Shown: positions 11,783-24,188, counted from the first letter of the stretch. The stretch is DNA of 64,000 nucleotides from Astrocystis sublimbata (GCA_022453515.1 JAJNNY010000052.1:62001-126000); one strand, 5' to 3'. Numbers and translations: made by a program. Notes: a model not told the origin generated them from the sequence alone.

Positions 11783-14048
11783 GGCTTTGGGCCAAGGAAG
11801 ACTGTAGTTTCTCTAGTCGCACACTCCTCGGGTGTGAGGTGGCAGTGTAGATATAAAGCCCAATGTGCTGCTGAACTGCTTAGGAAACTTTACATTCTGG
11901 CAGAATTTCATCACTAAGCAGCTGTCATTATAGCTTTACTTCAAGCCTCTTAATTAATGCCTTGAAGATGTTTATAGGTTTAATTAATATGCTTTAAAAT
12001 CATGTACTTACTTATAAGATCTAAATTGCTTGAATAAGCAAAATAGGAGATAAATTAACCCGACACGAGACTCACTCGCAATCTTGGAGTAACTACAATA
12101 TGTAGAAGCTCCACGCGTTGACCATTACGCCAGCCGGGCTGGAGAATCAGTAAACTGATTCTGGCTGAGCTTGGATGTTTCTCGTATTCCTTTGTTGCTT
12201 TATATCTTACTTATATTACTTTGCTCGAATCAGCTGTAGTAGCTCTCTCCCTTAATATTTAATAGTTAGAAAGTTGTCGGGCAGTCATAAGCACAGTGTG
12301 TGTATGTTACAATCCCCCATCTCCCTTTTGTAATCCTACTTCCTATTCAGGTTGATACTTGGAACTCTGGTTCAATCGTAGCTTTTCCTTGGAGATTAAT
12401 GCTTAAACCATTTGATTTTCGATGCCCCCTAATGCAAACGGATCTAGGTGTGCTACATCCATGGCGCAAGCTTGCAGTGATGTAATAGGTACGTGGGTAC
12501 TAGTAGGCTTAGACCTACACGAGTGCATGAATATAGAGAATTGGAGACGGCACCTAGGCAGCATGACACCTGTGAAATCGATAAATAGATCGTCACTCTA
12601 CTAGGTATGGTCCGAAGTACTAGCGCCGGCGAAGGAAGCGGATAAACAACCCTCTCAGAGTAAGTACGCCATCGGCCCCCACGGCGGAAGCAGCCAGGCG
12701 CCGAGCGAAAGTAGCAGAATAAATTTTGGAGGTTCAATATAACGCTCATCGTCAATTTCATCTCCTATTAAGGGGTCGTCAGAGAGATATCTCGTTGAAG
12801 AATGGGTTGGTTGTTCTGTCAACGTTATTCTCATGCCGTTCTTGAGATTGGAATTCCAAGGAGTCAAAAGATGATTCCATATTATTTGCATCTGTGACCT
12901 TGGCTGCTCGGCTGTGATCGTCCCCAGAACCCACGTCTCGCACTAGGCTTAGGTATTCGACCACTAGCAATGGCTTAGCTTGCATAGTGCCACATAGACA
13001 GGCCATTCAAACGTCCCTCCTATCAGCAGAATGAGTGCTTGGTGGTGAGATAGCAATTGGCCGTCGGAGCTGAGAATGAACAACGAACGAAAGTCGCTTC
13101 AGATAAGCCAGAGTTCTCCTGACTCTGCTGCTCATCTCTCATTTTCGTTTTGCCCTAGTGAGCTTCTGAGGATGTCTACCAGACTGAAATTTCGCAGGTA
13201 TTGAAATGCTGCGATACATATCCTGACCCGAGGACCTATAATCGCACTGCTCTATGCATACTAAATCCCTTTCCCAACATGGCCCCAAAGAAAAATGAGC
13301 GAGGCTATGCTGAGAGTGTGCTCGGGCTTCCACTTTCATGATTATTTCTAGCAGACAGGCGTTGCGAGATCTCCATGCCCACTTAACTCGAACAGCTGAT
13401 TAAGGTATGTATCGCGCTTGCGTCGATTATCGACATCCCTTATTACATCAAGAGGATTCGGCAGTCACGCATCCTTCCACCAGTCAAGATCGAAGGTTCC
13501 CTGACTTGCCGATGTGAAGGATTCAAGCCCCCGTCTCTCTTACCCTAAACGTGATAAACCCTCATGTCGCCCCAAATCAATACTCCTAAAACTGCAGATA
13601 CTACAGCATCGTTTAGCCAATTATGCCACAGAAAGCTAATCGAGCGGGTCCTTGATGCGGTCCGGACCGCGAATTTATAGACTACCTAAGTAGGAGGGCG
13701 GAGGGCGACGTAGACAGGAAAGTTTAGTTAGGCATTCCAACTACCATGTGACCAGACTGGCAAGGCGTCCTGGTCTATATGTACGTCTCGAGTAGGTAAT
13801 GATTTGCCATACTGAGTGTAGGGAAAGCGTGAACAGACTACACATGCAGTCCAAGATAACCTTGTCTGTAATATGTGTATCTCAGCTCTGCTGCGCACTC
13901 ACAGTACACACACGAGAATTGTGGGATTCTAGCTGTAAAACTCGGCTATATAAGAGACAGAGTCCTTCAACCTTCCAACGAGAGACATGAGAATCAACAG
14001 TATTAGACCTTATCTTTGTGTTTCCATTGGGCGTGACCTAACCTTACT
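11783..14048. other. Intergenic, AT-rich patch and promoter of the membrane-protein gene
   Basis: No supported gene in about 2.3 kb. Positions about 11880-12300 are clearly AT-rich, with repeated TTAATTAAT and TATAAG words, unlike the flanking coding DNA. This could be the remnant of RIP-mutated DNA, but no transposon frame remains. The right end carries the probable promoter of the next gene (TATA box at 13947). Confidence 0.5.
13947..13953 (+). promoter_or_regulatory. Probable TATA box of the membrane-protein gene
   Basis: TATATAA stands 96 bp upstream of the ATG at 14049, a usual distance for a fungal promoter, and no other TATA-like word lies nearer the start. Confidence 0.5.
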
Positions 14049-16923
14049 ATGGAGACTAAAACCACTACCAATGATATCTCCCACAGTATGCATGATCCGA
14101 CCCCTTCCCCTGAATCGAGCAGTGCCGATCGGAGTGCAACAGATATGCCTGGGCCGGAAGATGTCGTTCGGAATAGTCAATCGCTAGACATTGGGACTTC
14201 GCATACTACCCTCGTCAATGAATTGGATTCAACACACACGGTATCTGAACCACCAGAGTCTGTCGTTGGCTCGTATGAAACACCCACCGAGTATCCAACA
14301 AGCAACCAACCTCTAGGTTTGAACAACCCACCATGTTCTATCCGAGATCGGCTGGCATTGAGAGAGTCTGTTGGCTATACCGGACTTACGATCTTGCTAG
14401 GAGGGTCAGTGCTCGTTCTTGCCAGTGTAGCCTTTCTTTCTTTCCTCTGGTTTGGATACGGCAATGAGCTCGAGGCTGCTGGCGCTACATGGCTTTGGAG
14501 GCAGATTGTCCTCAACAACTGGGTAACTAGAGCCAGTAAGCATGTCCCGATGACGCACAGGCACCTCAATTTACCGCCAATCAATGCTAATCAACTACCA
14601 AAACACTGCAGTCACCATAACAGCATTGGCGTTACGATCTATCGTCTCGTTCCAGGTGGCGCTATGCACATCTATGACAGCAGCGTTAGTGCTAGAGAAG
14701 CGTTCGGCTCGCAAGTCACATGTCGCCTATCTTTCGATTGCTCGCAGCATTAGTGACGGGCCAAGGAAGGTTATACAACTGCTCCTCTCCTCCAGGTCCT
14801 GGGCTGTCATGAGCTATGTCGAACTCTGGTTGCTTTGCTTTCTTGCGGCAGTAATGCTAGTGTTGCAGTTCTCCTCGACATTACTGCTCTCAGACCTTCA
14901 CGACTTCACCGTTGTTGGCAACTTGGAGACTAAGTCGATTGCGAACTTTGGATCGTACGAAATTTTCGCCCGCAACTCCAACCTCGCCCACACTGGTATA
15001 TCCGTCATCAACAAGGATATTTACCCAATATATGGGGAAGAGAGCTCTGCATCGGATGCAACACCAAACGCATTGGGTTTCAGTGATACTGGTAACAGGC
15101 GGAAAGGCTACCTGCCGTTCCAAGGAGGTGAAAATCGTACTTCGCTGAGGACTTATCGCGAATACACGCTGGTTACCAACTCCCGAACCGTCTGCGTGCC
15201 ACCTATCATACAGGGTAATTTATCTTCGTATACTGGCTCTAACTATCAAGGTCGCCTTGTTGGAAATGTTCACTATGGTCAGAGCATCCGGCAAGCTCAC
15301 AAGGGACTTGGTCCTCTCTGTTCCCAAGACGGCTGCGAGTCTGTACCACTAGACTGCAGGTAATTATGTGACGCTCTATCACTTGCTTCTTCCTTTGCTC
15401 ATGACGGATTCTCTATTCCACTTCGACCAAAATTGGAAGACCTGCTAACTATACGATTGAAGCATTCCAAGTACCACCTCTGGGACCACGGCACAATCAA
15501 CTATTTGCTTCATCGAATTAGTTGGACGCCGTTCTCAGGCCGTTCGTGACTTTAGTCCCGCTGAGTTATACAGCAAAATCAACATGGAGGGCGAACCCTG
15601 GTCTTTAGACTCTACGATGTTTTTGGTGTCACAGTCGAATCTGTCTCCTTGGGAGTGGATGGTAGTTGATCCACATCCTACCTCATTCTCAGCAAACCGC
15701 ACGACTGGCGAATGGAGCAGTTTTGATCTTATTAACGGTAAACAAGTGAAACTCTCGTTGTGTTTTACAAGGTTTTATCTCCAACCCCAATACGTCAGCA
15801 TGGTGGCCTTTAGACCTACAAACGAACCAGAAGGTGAGTTATCAAGTTAATTGCTTTCTAGCTTCTGTCCCACTCCCAGAATTATCTACCTAAGTTAGGT
15901 AGGTGTTAATAAAATCCCGAGTCGACCTACGCTTATATGCTTGGGGAAGTTCCCTAGGTTTAGAGCGTTAAATGACCACCCTCGATATTGTGGTCACTGA
16001 CGCAGAATGCTGTAACAGTTTCATGGGACGGTGTTTCTTTTCAACCCAATATTACGGCGCTTTCCACCTATTTTGGAGTCGGAAACGTTAAGTCTCCACG
16101 TGATAGAGGCCTGATGGATATGATTATCCTCAATAAACCGAACATAACCACATCAGCTTCCATGATGCCTGATGAACTTGAACAGGCTGAATTGACGGCA
16201 GCTCTGTTGCAACAAAGCATCATCGGACGATTAACATACTATTTGATCCCAGGGCCTATCGGAGGCTGTGTGTTTTGCAACGATTTTATCAGTATCGTCC
16301 CACCTGAGCAAAATCTCGTATTTACAGATATAATTCAGTCTACTGGGAGAGCCGCCTTAGCTCTTCAGTCTGTTTTTGCTATGGACGCTGCCGCATATTA
16401 TGGTACATTATCCAGGGGATTCAATGTTACCGGGCCTGTCGAGATGACTACCACCATGCTGGTCCGCACCCCGGGGCCTTGCTCTCAGCATCAATGCACT
16501 GGGTTCATCCTGGTCGCGACTCTCTCCGCCGCTCATCTTGTCACTATTGCAATCATCACCGCGCTATATATTGGCCAAGTGAGATACTCACACTTATCAA
16601 ATACATGGCACACTATCTCTCAGCTGATAGGAGAAGAACTGGAAGATGCATTAAGCCAGGGCAGTAATGCAAAGGACGAATCGATCTGGCCGGCCACTAG
16701 TCGCCCCGAAAGAGACTACTTTGTACGGTTGGGTATGACTGGCGGCAGCACCAGAGTACGGGTTCTAAATGAAAAAGAGCAGGACATAATACTCGGCAAA
16801 CCTGAAGTGCCTCTGATCCGACAACAAGGGAGAAGTACAGAGTCAGACGGCTGTTCACTTCACGGAAATGAACGCCGAAGCTGTGATCAGAGAATTAGGT
16901 CACAAGGGGCTCACGGCATATAA
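14049..16923 (+). CDS. Large membrane protein of unknown function
   Basis: Four exons (14049-14535, 14612-15359, 15463-15833, 16019-16923) give 836 aa with consistent phases. The last acceptor, after GTAACAG at 16018, is the one that joins NEPE to VSWDGVSF in frame. A polar Ser/Thr/Pro-rich N-terminus (about 105 aa) is followed by three hydrophobic segments: near 108-137 (TILLGGSVLVLASVAFLSFL), 163-190 and 230-258. Next comes a long segment with many N-x-S/T sites (about 260-690), probably extracellular or lumenal. A fourth transmembrane segment lies near 697-722 (GFILVATLSAAHLVTIAI). A cytosolic tail with NTWHTISQLIGEELEDAL follows. This architecture is common among uncharacterised fungal plasma-membrane proteins. 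I do not recognise an enzymatic motif and assign no function. Confidence 0.75.
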
Positions 16924-18445
16924 GAGGATATGGCAATACCGAGATACACAAGAACCGCCACTCTGAAACCGTCACCCCTTCCAGTACAGCAACAGTCAAA
17001 AATAAAAGACTTGCCAGTTACCACAAATCTATTTCCTCACATGATCACGTGCTGCCTACACACACATATATATAGCCTGGTAGGTACGTGCATGATTAAA
17101 TAGCTCAAGACTCCGATGTCAATTGCTGAGGGAGGGTTACCTTGGATCCGATCGCTTTTATACTCATTTACCAACAGTTGGATTGATTTCTCAGACGTAG
17201 TGACCGTTTGTAAATGATGCCTGGTAGATGGAAGGTCCTTCCAAGCGGATACAGAGAATAGGGCGTGATCACGATTACTGGAAATTGATGTAGTTACTTT
17301 TCTCGCGTGCATAGACACAGACATCGACTAGGGTGGACAGAGGCATACACCACTCAGCTTTTAGGCGAACGAAGGATATCGAAGCTTTTGGCGGCCAACC
17401 TGTACCAACAGGGAATATTTCGACAGATGGAGCGGACGTGGCCATGAACCTGATTACCAATTGCCCGACGTCCATTCTTATGATTAAGTGGTATCAGGGT
17501 AGGTTGGGGATAATATCTAGGCAGGGATGTTTGGACATCGGAACGACTAATCGGCTATCTTAGATCGTTGAACCAGGATCAGGTTTATGCTAAATGATAT
17601 AGCGTCTCGCTTTGACTTCGTAGGTGCTTTCTAGACGGGCCTCGCCCCCACCAGATTTGTAATCCATATCGAGCCTCCGGCTTACCATAAACAACTAGCT
17701 TCCGTTCTTTAGTTCATCTAGGGGGCGGAATACTGATTTTTCTGGAGTCTGGGGTTAGACATGAATGAACCACTTCGTCTGACTCGTTGAAATCAACTGG
17801 AGAGCAGGAGTTTAGAAGCAAAAGCATCCCTTTAATGATCCTTTCGGTACCAATGCGTACTTATACTCCTTGCCCCTTGCATCGAGATTGAATATTGAGT
17901 AACATTTCAGAGCGATACGATTAGTCAACTAGGCTGGCATGAAGCTTCTCGCCTCTGTGATCGCTCCATGTGGGTAGGACCGGTCCCGACAGAATGGAAC
18001 TTGATGCGCCCAGCTTACAAACATCTCTTCCCGCTTTTACGGCCAGCCCACCATAATATGACACTATTGACGTGCGACCTTTGTGTGAATCTTACCTCTA
18101 ATTATCTAGGAAGAGAATCTTTGGCGCCATGGATTCCCTGATACCGGGTTACGGTCGAAAGTCCGTACCTCTTTTGAAATCTCGTCCGAACGGACGCCGA
18201 GCGAAACCTTGGCAGGTCAGCTCGCAGCGCCTCAACATACTTTTCTTCAAAATCCAAGATCTATATAAAACCAAGGCGTGAGGAAGTAAGATGTCACCGG
18301 ATTAGTTAACTCTCATCAGTAACCATCTCCCCTCGGGTACCAGCTTAAGAATTTTCATTACACACAAAATCGTGTTCGTCGCTCAGACTTCATCTTCGTC
18401 TGATCCTATAGTTACTTACCTACTTACACGAACCATATCAGCATA
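16924..18445. other. Intergenic, nothing recognised
   Basis: No supported gene in 1.5 kb. Only short open frames are present and none shows a family signature. The last few hundred bases must hold the promoter of the NmrA-like gene. No transposon ends or long repeats were seen. Confidence 0.5.
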
Positions 18446-19629
18446 ATGGCATCAACAAAGACTATTCGGAATGTAGCCCTGGTTGGCGCAAACGGCACGA
18501 TCGGGGCACCGATCCTGTCCGCCCTCCTCGCAACGGGCCACAAGACCACGGTCCTCACTCGGTCGACTCCCAGCGCCAGTCTCCCAGCGCCAGTCTCCCA
18601 GCCGAAGTTACGGTACATGTCGGCGACTACAACGATGAGGACTTTGTCGTAGCTACCTTGAAGGGTCAAGACGTGCTTGTCATGGCCCTCGCATTCACCG
18701 CCTACGACGCCCAAATACCGTTGATCAAAGCTGCGGCTAAAGCCGGCGTTTCGTACATCGTCCCTTGCGAATTCGGGTCGGATCCTTTACACCCGAAGCT
18801 CAATGCGGAGAACCCGACGATGAACATGAAGAGACAGTACCGCGACTTGATTGAGGAGCTGGGCGTCAGTCGCTGGATCGGGGTGGTCAACAACCCTTGG
18901 GTTGAGTTCAGCATTCGTTTGGGCTGTGAGTGCCCCCCGAGACAATCCAGATTCCCTTTTGATTCCTATGATTCCAGTATCTGACATCAGATATTCTATT
19001 GGAACCTTTAAGAGGATGAACGCTGACTGTTGAGTACTGTAGTATATGGAATCAACCTGAAGGAGAGGAGTGCAACTTTCTACGATGAGGGTGATGTCAA
19101 AGGCAACTTCACAACCTTGACGCGTGTCGGGGAGTCATTAGCTGCCGTCTTGGCCTTGCCGGCGGCTGAGCTATCCAAGTTCGACAATGATTTTGTCTAC
19201 TTCAGCTCCTTCTACGTCAGCCAAGTGAGTCATTGGTTTCCTTGTCCCGGCTCCCATCACACTTCAGATGCGTCAATCGTGCATTGAACTTGTAATGCTA
19301 TCTTCACCTCTAATAAGCTCCTGCAATCATGTAATTCTTTGCTATCAAAGGTACTGACTGAATTACTCGAAAAGAGGGATTTCTTGGCTAGCGCAATGCG
19401 CGTCACCGGCACAACAGAGGAGGATTGGACCATCAACAGCATCAGCTCGGACAAGGTCTTGCAGGATGCCAGAGAGCCTTCAGCCGATATGACGACCCGC
19501 ATGATGACTTTATTTGCCCTCGTCTTCAAGCAGGGCTACGGGGGTGACTACAGCGGGAAAGTCGTGGACTACGAGAAACTCGGATTGGCAGTTGAAGATC
19601 TCGATACTGTCATGAAGCAGTGTGTATAG
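18446..19629 (+). pseudogene. NmrA/isoflavone-reductase-like oxidoreductase, frameshifted
   Basis: An NAD(P)-binding Rossmann protein of the NmrA-like/isoflavone reductase family. The start MASTKTIRNVALVGANGTIG has the G-x-x-G-x-x-G dinucleotide-binding loop. Further on come AKAGVSYIVPCEFGSD and GVVNNPWVEFS, typical of the family. Exons are 18446-18925, 19043-19224 and 19351-19629 and all junctions are in phase. Within exon 1 the frame breaks: a 14-bp unit at 18567-18602 is tandemly duplicated, so translation from the ATG runs into a stop near 18650. The frame that continues the family sequence (AEVTVHVGDYNDEDF) is shifted by two. Reading with one unit instead of two would be continuous. No plausible intron removes the break. 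It is either a recently inactivated gene or an assembly error; the rest of the frame is intact, which argues for a recent event. It converges on the A1-like gene, 233 bp away. Confidence 0.82.
18567..18602. repeat. 14-bp tandem duplication inside the NmrA-like gene
   Basis: The unit CTCCCAGCGCCAGT is present as two perfect copies (18567-18580, 18581-18594), followed by a partial third copy (CTCCCAGC). The extra 14 bp changes the reading frame of exon 1. Confidence 0.92.
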
Positions 19630-19862
19630 GATTTGGGTGCTTGAATACGGACTACATGTCCAGGCTAGTCATGGAAGAAATATGTAATGATTAATGGATC
19701 AATAGATCTTACAATGGCAATGTGTAAATGAGTGCTAAATACTGAGAAAACAAACCACACCCCAACGCTCGCTCCACGTAGATATATTCAGTATTTACGC
19801 TCTCCATTTCCGGTAAATATAGGCGAATACTCCAGGATCCAGCTCTGGACTGATCAATTACG
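19630..19862. other. Convergent 3' intergenic region
   Basis: A 233-bp gap between the 3' ends of the NmrA-like and A1-like genes. It must contain both 3' untranslated regions and polyadenylation signals. Nothing else is seen. Confidence 0.6.
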
Positions 19863-21999
19863 TTAGATCTCGTGACTGGAAGCTTGTGTTAAGATGATCG
19901 GCGGCGGTGCGGTACCCGCTTGATGATTGTGCATTTCAGTGCTGGGAAGTTCCGTGATTTGACCAGTCGCGGACAGCTCTACGCCACGCTGCTGAGGATG
20001 AGGCTGTGGATAAGACTGTTGGTAATGCTGGAGATACTGCTGACCAAACGTGGCCGGATCAGCATTGGACAAGTTGGGGTCATTCGAGTAGATGCCCGAG
20101 TTACTAGAGGTGCGAGTGGCGGCGGAGTTCTTATATTGGGCAGAGTATCCGTTTTGGGGGATATTTCCGTCTTGCGGCTCGAAAGACATAGTTTGTATGT
20201 CGTAAGGTGCGGCCGGTGCGCTATTTGAGACTTGGGAGTTCGGCTCAGTCTTCAGAGATGGTTTGCGACGGCGCCAACAGAAGAAAAGGACACCAATAAT
20301 GGCTATGCCGCCGAGTCCCACACCGACACCAACTCCAGCTGCTGCTCCAGTCGACAGGCCACCAGGAGAGGTCGAGTTGGCGGTGGGTATAGGGGACGTA
20401 TTTTCTGGTGAACCACCAACATCTCCAGGCGTGAGGACTTTCCACTAAGGAGGGTGTCAGCTTTTTTTGGATATCCTAATAATCAGACAATATGTTTGAG
20501 ATTAATAATCAAACTTACTGAACCAGACCAAGATTCTTTCCAGTCGTTTGCGCTAGCCTGGATCTCGATGTCGCCCGGAGCCAGTGCGATCACTCGGGAG
20601 TTGGGTATGTTTGGACCTGGGGCCTGTGCAAGCCACCACGTTTTCGCCCCCCAATTAGCCCCGATGAAGGCATCCTGTAAAAAGGCACGCCCAAGTGTAT
20701 AACCGGTGTTTGATCCAGTATAACAAGGAAAGTATGGTTGGTCCTTATCAACGAGAGGTTGGGTCAGAGTCAGGTTCAAGTGGCGGAACGGTACAGATAT
20801 GGTGACATATTGCGTGTTGGAGCCTGCAAGAAACTTGAATTCTAAGGCTGACGCCGAGCTGACGATCTGGGAGTATTTCGGATCGTCGGTTTGCCACATG
20901 TACAAACCCAGGCCAGTGTTGTATTTCACCGGTAGATATTGCGCGATCGCATCGCTGTCGCAAAAGAGGGGTTAGTAAATAATTATAGTCTTGATAGAAG
21001 TCGGCGGTGTATTCAAAAGTATAACTGCCTCAATATCCACCAGATAGGTCTTTGACCCAAACGACTAGCAAAGAATTATAACCAAGTATGAGGAATTTAC
21101 CAGGTTGATCTTGGCAGTGTCAGATAGGGTGAACAGCCATCAACAGACACGAGGATGCCAGGCGTGGTCGATGAGTTATCTGTCGTAAGGAGGCCATCCT
21201 TGGAATCAAACTCCCAAGGCGACGAACCGTCCACGACATTGATACTGATGTCTCTCAGAGTGATTGCTTTGGTAATGTCATCTGTCTCGGTGAGGATGTC
21301 CCCCACAACGCGATTTTGATCGTAACCTCCAAAGTAGAATGATCCCGGCATAGGGGGGCTTGCGCTACCAATGTGCATTGAAAACGAGCTTGACGGGATC
21401 TGGTCTTGGAGCTTTAGCCACCAAGGTATAAGACTTGCGTTGATGGAGGGTTCGTTGTCGAGTGTGAACGTCTGATTGACTGCGGGTGCTCCGATTCCTA
21501 AACAGCCGGCAGACAAAGGATACCATCTATCGGGGTAGACAGCGTAGGCACCGGAGACCAGCGCGAGGGAAACATTAGGTACGATCAGGCCGCCAATGTC
21601 CATGTTGTCAACCCAGGACTTCGGGTGTTCTCCAGCGGTGCCTAACCCATGCATAAAATCCAAATCCGGCGTGTAATCAATCAGCGGGCCGCCATTTCTT
21701 GTATTGTCGACCTGGGATTGTTCCTGATTGTAATGACCTGCCCTCGAGGAGGGACAGGTATCGTTGTTATCGCAATAGTCGCTCGTGAGTATGAATGACA
21801 TGAATTCGAGACCCGGATACAGAGCTATCTTTTGATCATTTCCGAGAGTGATCTCAATCGCAGGCCAAGGGCCATCTGGGCCAAACGTTGAGCCAGACTA
21901 CTTCAAGCCGAAGGGGTCCGTATCGCGTGCCGCAACCCTAGGGATAATAGCGAGGTAAGCGAGAACTGACACATGGAAGAGCAAACGCAAGAGAGCCAT
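19863..21999 (-). pseudogene. Membrane-anchored pepsin-like (A1) protein with in-frame stop
   Basis: Three exons (21999-21101, 20954-20519, 20444-19863) give a 639-codon frame. It has a signal peptide (MALLRLLFHVSVLAYLAIIP), a pepsin-fold body with the family motif DGPW near residue 42, and YFGGYD. The body is followed by a Ser/Thr-rich stalk, a transmembrane segment (GVGVGLGGIAIIGVLFFCW) and a Gln/Pro-rich cytosolic tail. Codon 34 (21900-21898) is TAG. A C-to-T change from CAG would explain it. Both catalytic Asp motifs look degenerate: LYPGLEF stands where DTGSS is expected, and SVDGCSPYL replaces the second DTG. Even a full-length product is therefore probably not a protease. A weak alternative intron (21972-21898) would skip the stop in frame but would delete most of the signal peptide. 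Related fungal proteins are surface-anchored yapsin-like or sensor-like. Confidence 0.68.
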
Positions 22000-24188
22000 G
22001 TTGACTGAATGACCTATGATGAACCAAGCACGATTAATAGATAACTAGGCTCCTCTCAGTGGACTGCGCATATATCCGTCTCTACAACATCGAAATCAAG
22101 AGAAGTATACACGAAGCAAGATACAACAAACGGACTAGTGGCATAGAGAAGAAACAGCACATCGGAGATTTTCTGGAACAAACCATGTTGGTGACTAATT
22201 ACCACGAGGCACGTCCGGAAATAGCTCACTACCGATTTTCATGGACGATTCAGTCATGTACTTTCCATGCTCAAAGCAGGCGAGCAGCCAGATAAGGCAG
22301 AATGACTCGTTACACGGCATGACGATGATACGATTACACACCCGCGGAACTGCACTTGACTAGTCTCGCCAGTCTGTGTCTGTCACTGTCGAGGCAAAGC
22401 CACGATATCGACAGTCTGAGTAAGCGGCGCAGATATCGAAATGGCTGTAGTCTAGGCTCATACCTTGTTCTTGATACTGATTTCTTTTGCCACACCGACC
22501 CTGAATGTAGTAAGTAGGTGAGGCTGTCCATGGTCGAGGGTTCTCATCTCGCCTCATCTAGATCTCAGCTGTCCCGATCTACCTGATGTCGCCATTCTGC
22601 ATGGCGTCAAAGGACCCCAATACTCATAATTATCAGACCACTACTGACAAGGCTGACCGGGAGCTGTGGAAGGCTCTGAGCTGCGTTAAGGTATGTTGTT
22701 ATATTTATTATGCGTACGGCGGCAACCATACGAGGAAAGGAGGCACTGCTGATTAGTATGGCCCCCTTCCAATCGAAGGCGTGAAGCGGCATCGAGATGA
22801 GCAGGCTGTACTCATGGGGGCTAGCATTGGGCCGGCGAGCCGGTATGTATAGTTGGTGTCAACTATCTCACAGTGTAGGATAGATTTCGCTATATTACTT
22901 GGAGAAAGTCCGCTGGGGCATGCTCTGGTGGCGAGATGAGCTGGACTCGGTGGCGCTGTACCACTGTGATTCCGATGTTCATTGGTGACTTCGAATTCTT
23001 GAGCTCTTAGTCGCGCTCATAAGTCCGTTGCAGAAGGGGGGAGGCGGGCACGCATGACCATGGCAGTCAACAAGGAATCGAGGCCCAAGACCCTACATAA
23101 TACATAGCCCCCCCTATTTAGCCCCTATTTCCAAGAGTGAGGACGGACCCGCACTCTGGAGTTGTGAATCGACCAAGCACCAAGTATCGACTTGAAGATT
23201 GAGATTCCTGTCAAATTTGATACCGATACGTACCTATGTAGGTGGATGTACCTGATTATCTATACTCGAATGCGTGCATAATGCATTGGACCCGATGCAT
23301 GGTAGTACTGCTGATGCGGCTGGGAACAGGGTACGGGCATCGTGGGGTTTTGCCAGCCAGGACGTAAATAGAAACAAACGTTTGCATACTCGTAGGTCCT
23401 GAGATAGGCGAATGTCCGGCATAGACGTGGGTTGTCTTGGGGTCCGTGGAACAAATAGCAAGTATTGCGCGGCGACTCTAAAAGCAGTCATGGATTGCAG
23501 TAGCAACTCCATCTCATAATGTGTAATTTCTGAGTCTTGCTCCAGTCTTGGACGGCACTTCTAGCTGTGCATAGCAGAAACGCGTACACTACTAGGGAGC
23601 CCTAGTAGTGGATATGCACCTAGGGATTTTTGGTTTCAGCAGCTTCCAAATCCGGTAGGTGTTCATCCATGTGAGTGGATAGATCCATGTGGAGTACACG
23701 GTACATGTGTATGCAGATGATACCGTGATACACACTGTGCTACCGCCTCGCTTGGTTGCCGACTGGCTGGCATCAAAAGCGTGCGTACCATACCGCACCT
23801 CCTAGCTGGCCTCGGCTGGCATCTGGGCAGTGCCGCATCCGCCGTTGGAGTCGGGTCAGCCAAACTCCCCCCCGGTGGCCAGCCAGCCGGCTTCAACTTC
23901 GCGTCCTGGCCACATCATCCATCCATCATCTCACACCGGCTTCCTCTTCCTCATGGCCTGTCTCCCTTAGTTGGGTCGCCAACTCGCCCATCCCTACTCA
24001 GTATCGTACTGTCGCTCTATCCCAATCGCCCATTTCGACCTCGCCATTGTCGCCCATGTTAGCACCCGATGCTCCCGCTCAGCCCGAGTAAAGGCCACCG
24101 AGTTCTTGCCTGATCGGCCTGGACAATCCGAATCCGCCCCTCGCGCACCGTCACGAACTGCCATCCTGCCCGTCCATAACTACGAACC
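22000..24188. other. Intergenic, nothing recognised
   Basis: About 2.2 kb without a supported gene. It contains a perfect 11-bp inverted repeat at 23587-23610. A few minus-strand open frames of 60-90 codons overlap one another and have no family signal. The region just upstream of 24189 should contain the GNT1-like promoter. Confidence 0.5.
23587..23610. repeat. 11-bp perfect inverted repeat
   Basis: CACTACTAGGG and its exact reverse complement are separated by 2 bp. It lies in gene-free DNA; its centre includes CTAG-type words like the other palindromes in the window. Confidence 0.85.

Noticed and set aside
16924..18445. Degenerate transposon in the gap before the NmrA-like gene
   Set aside because: No reverse transcriptase or transposase motifs, terminal repeats or target-site duplications could be seen.
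18551..18607. Intron that might remove the frameshift in the NmrA-like gene
   Set aside because: GT-AG pairs in this stretch either do not restore the frame or would leave an intron under 30 nt.
22334..22557. Two overlapping 65-codon minus-strand frames with aromatic-rich peptides
   Set aside because: They start in different frames, have no homology signal I recognise and no splice partners.
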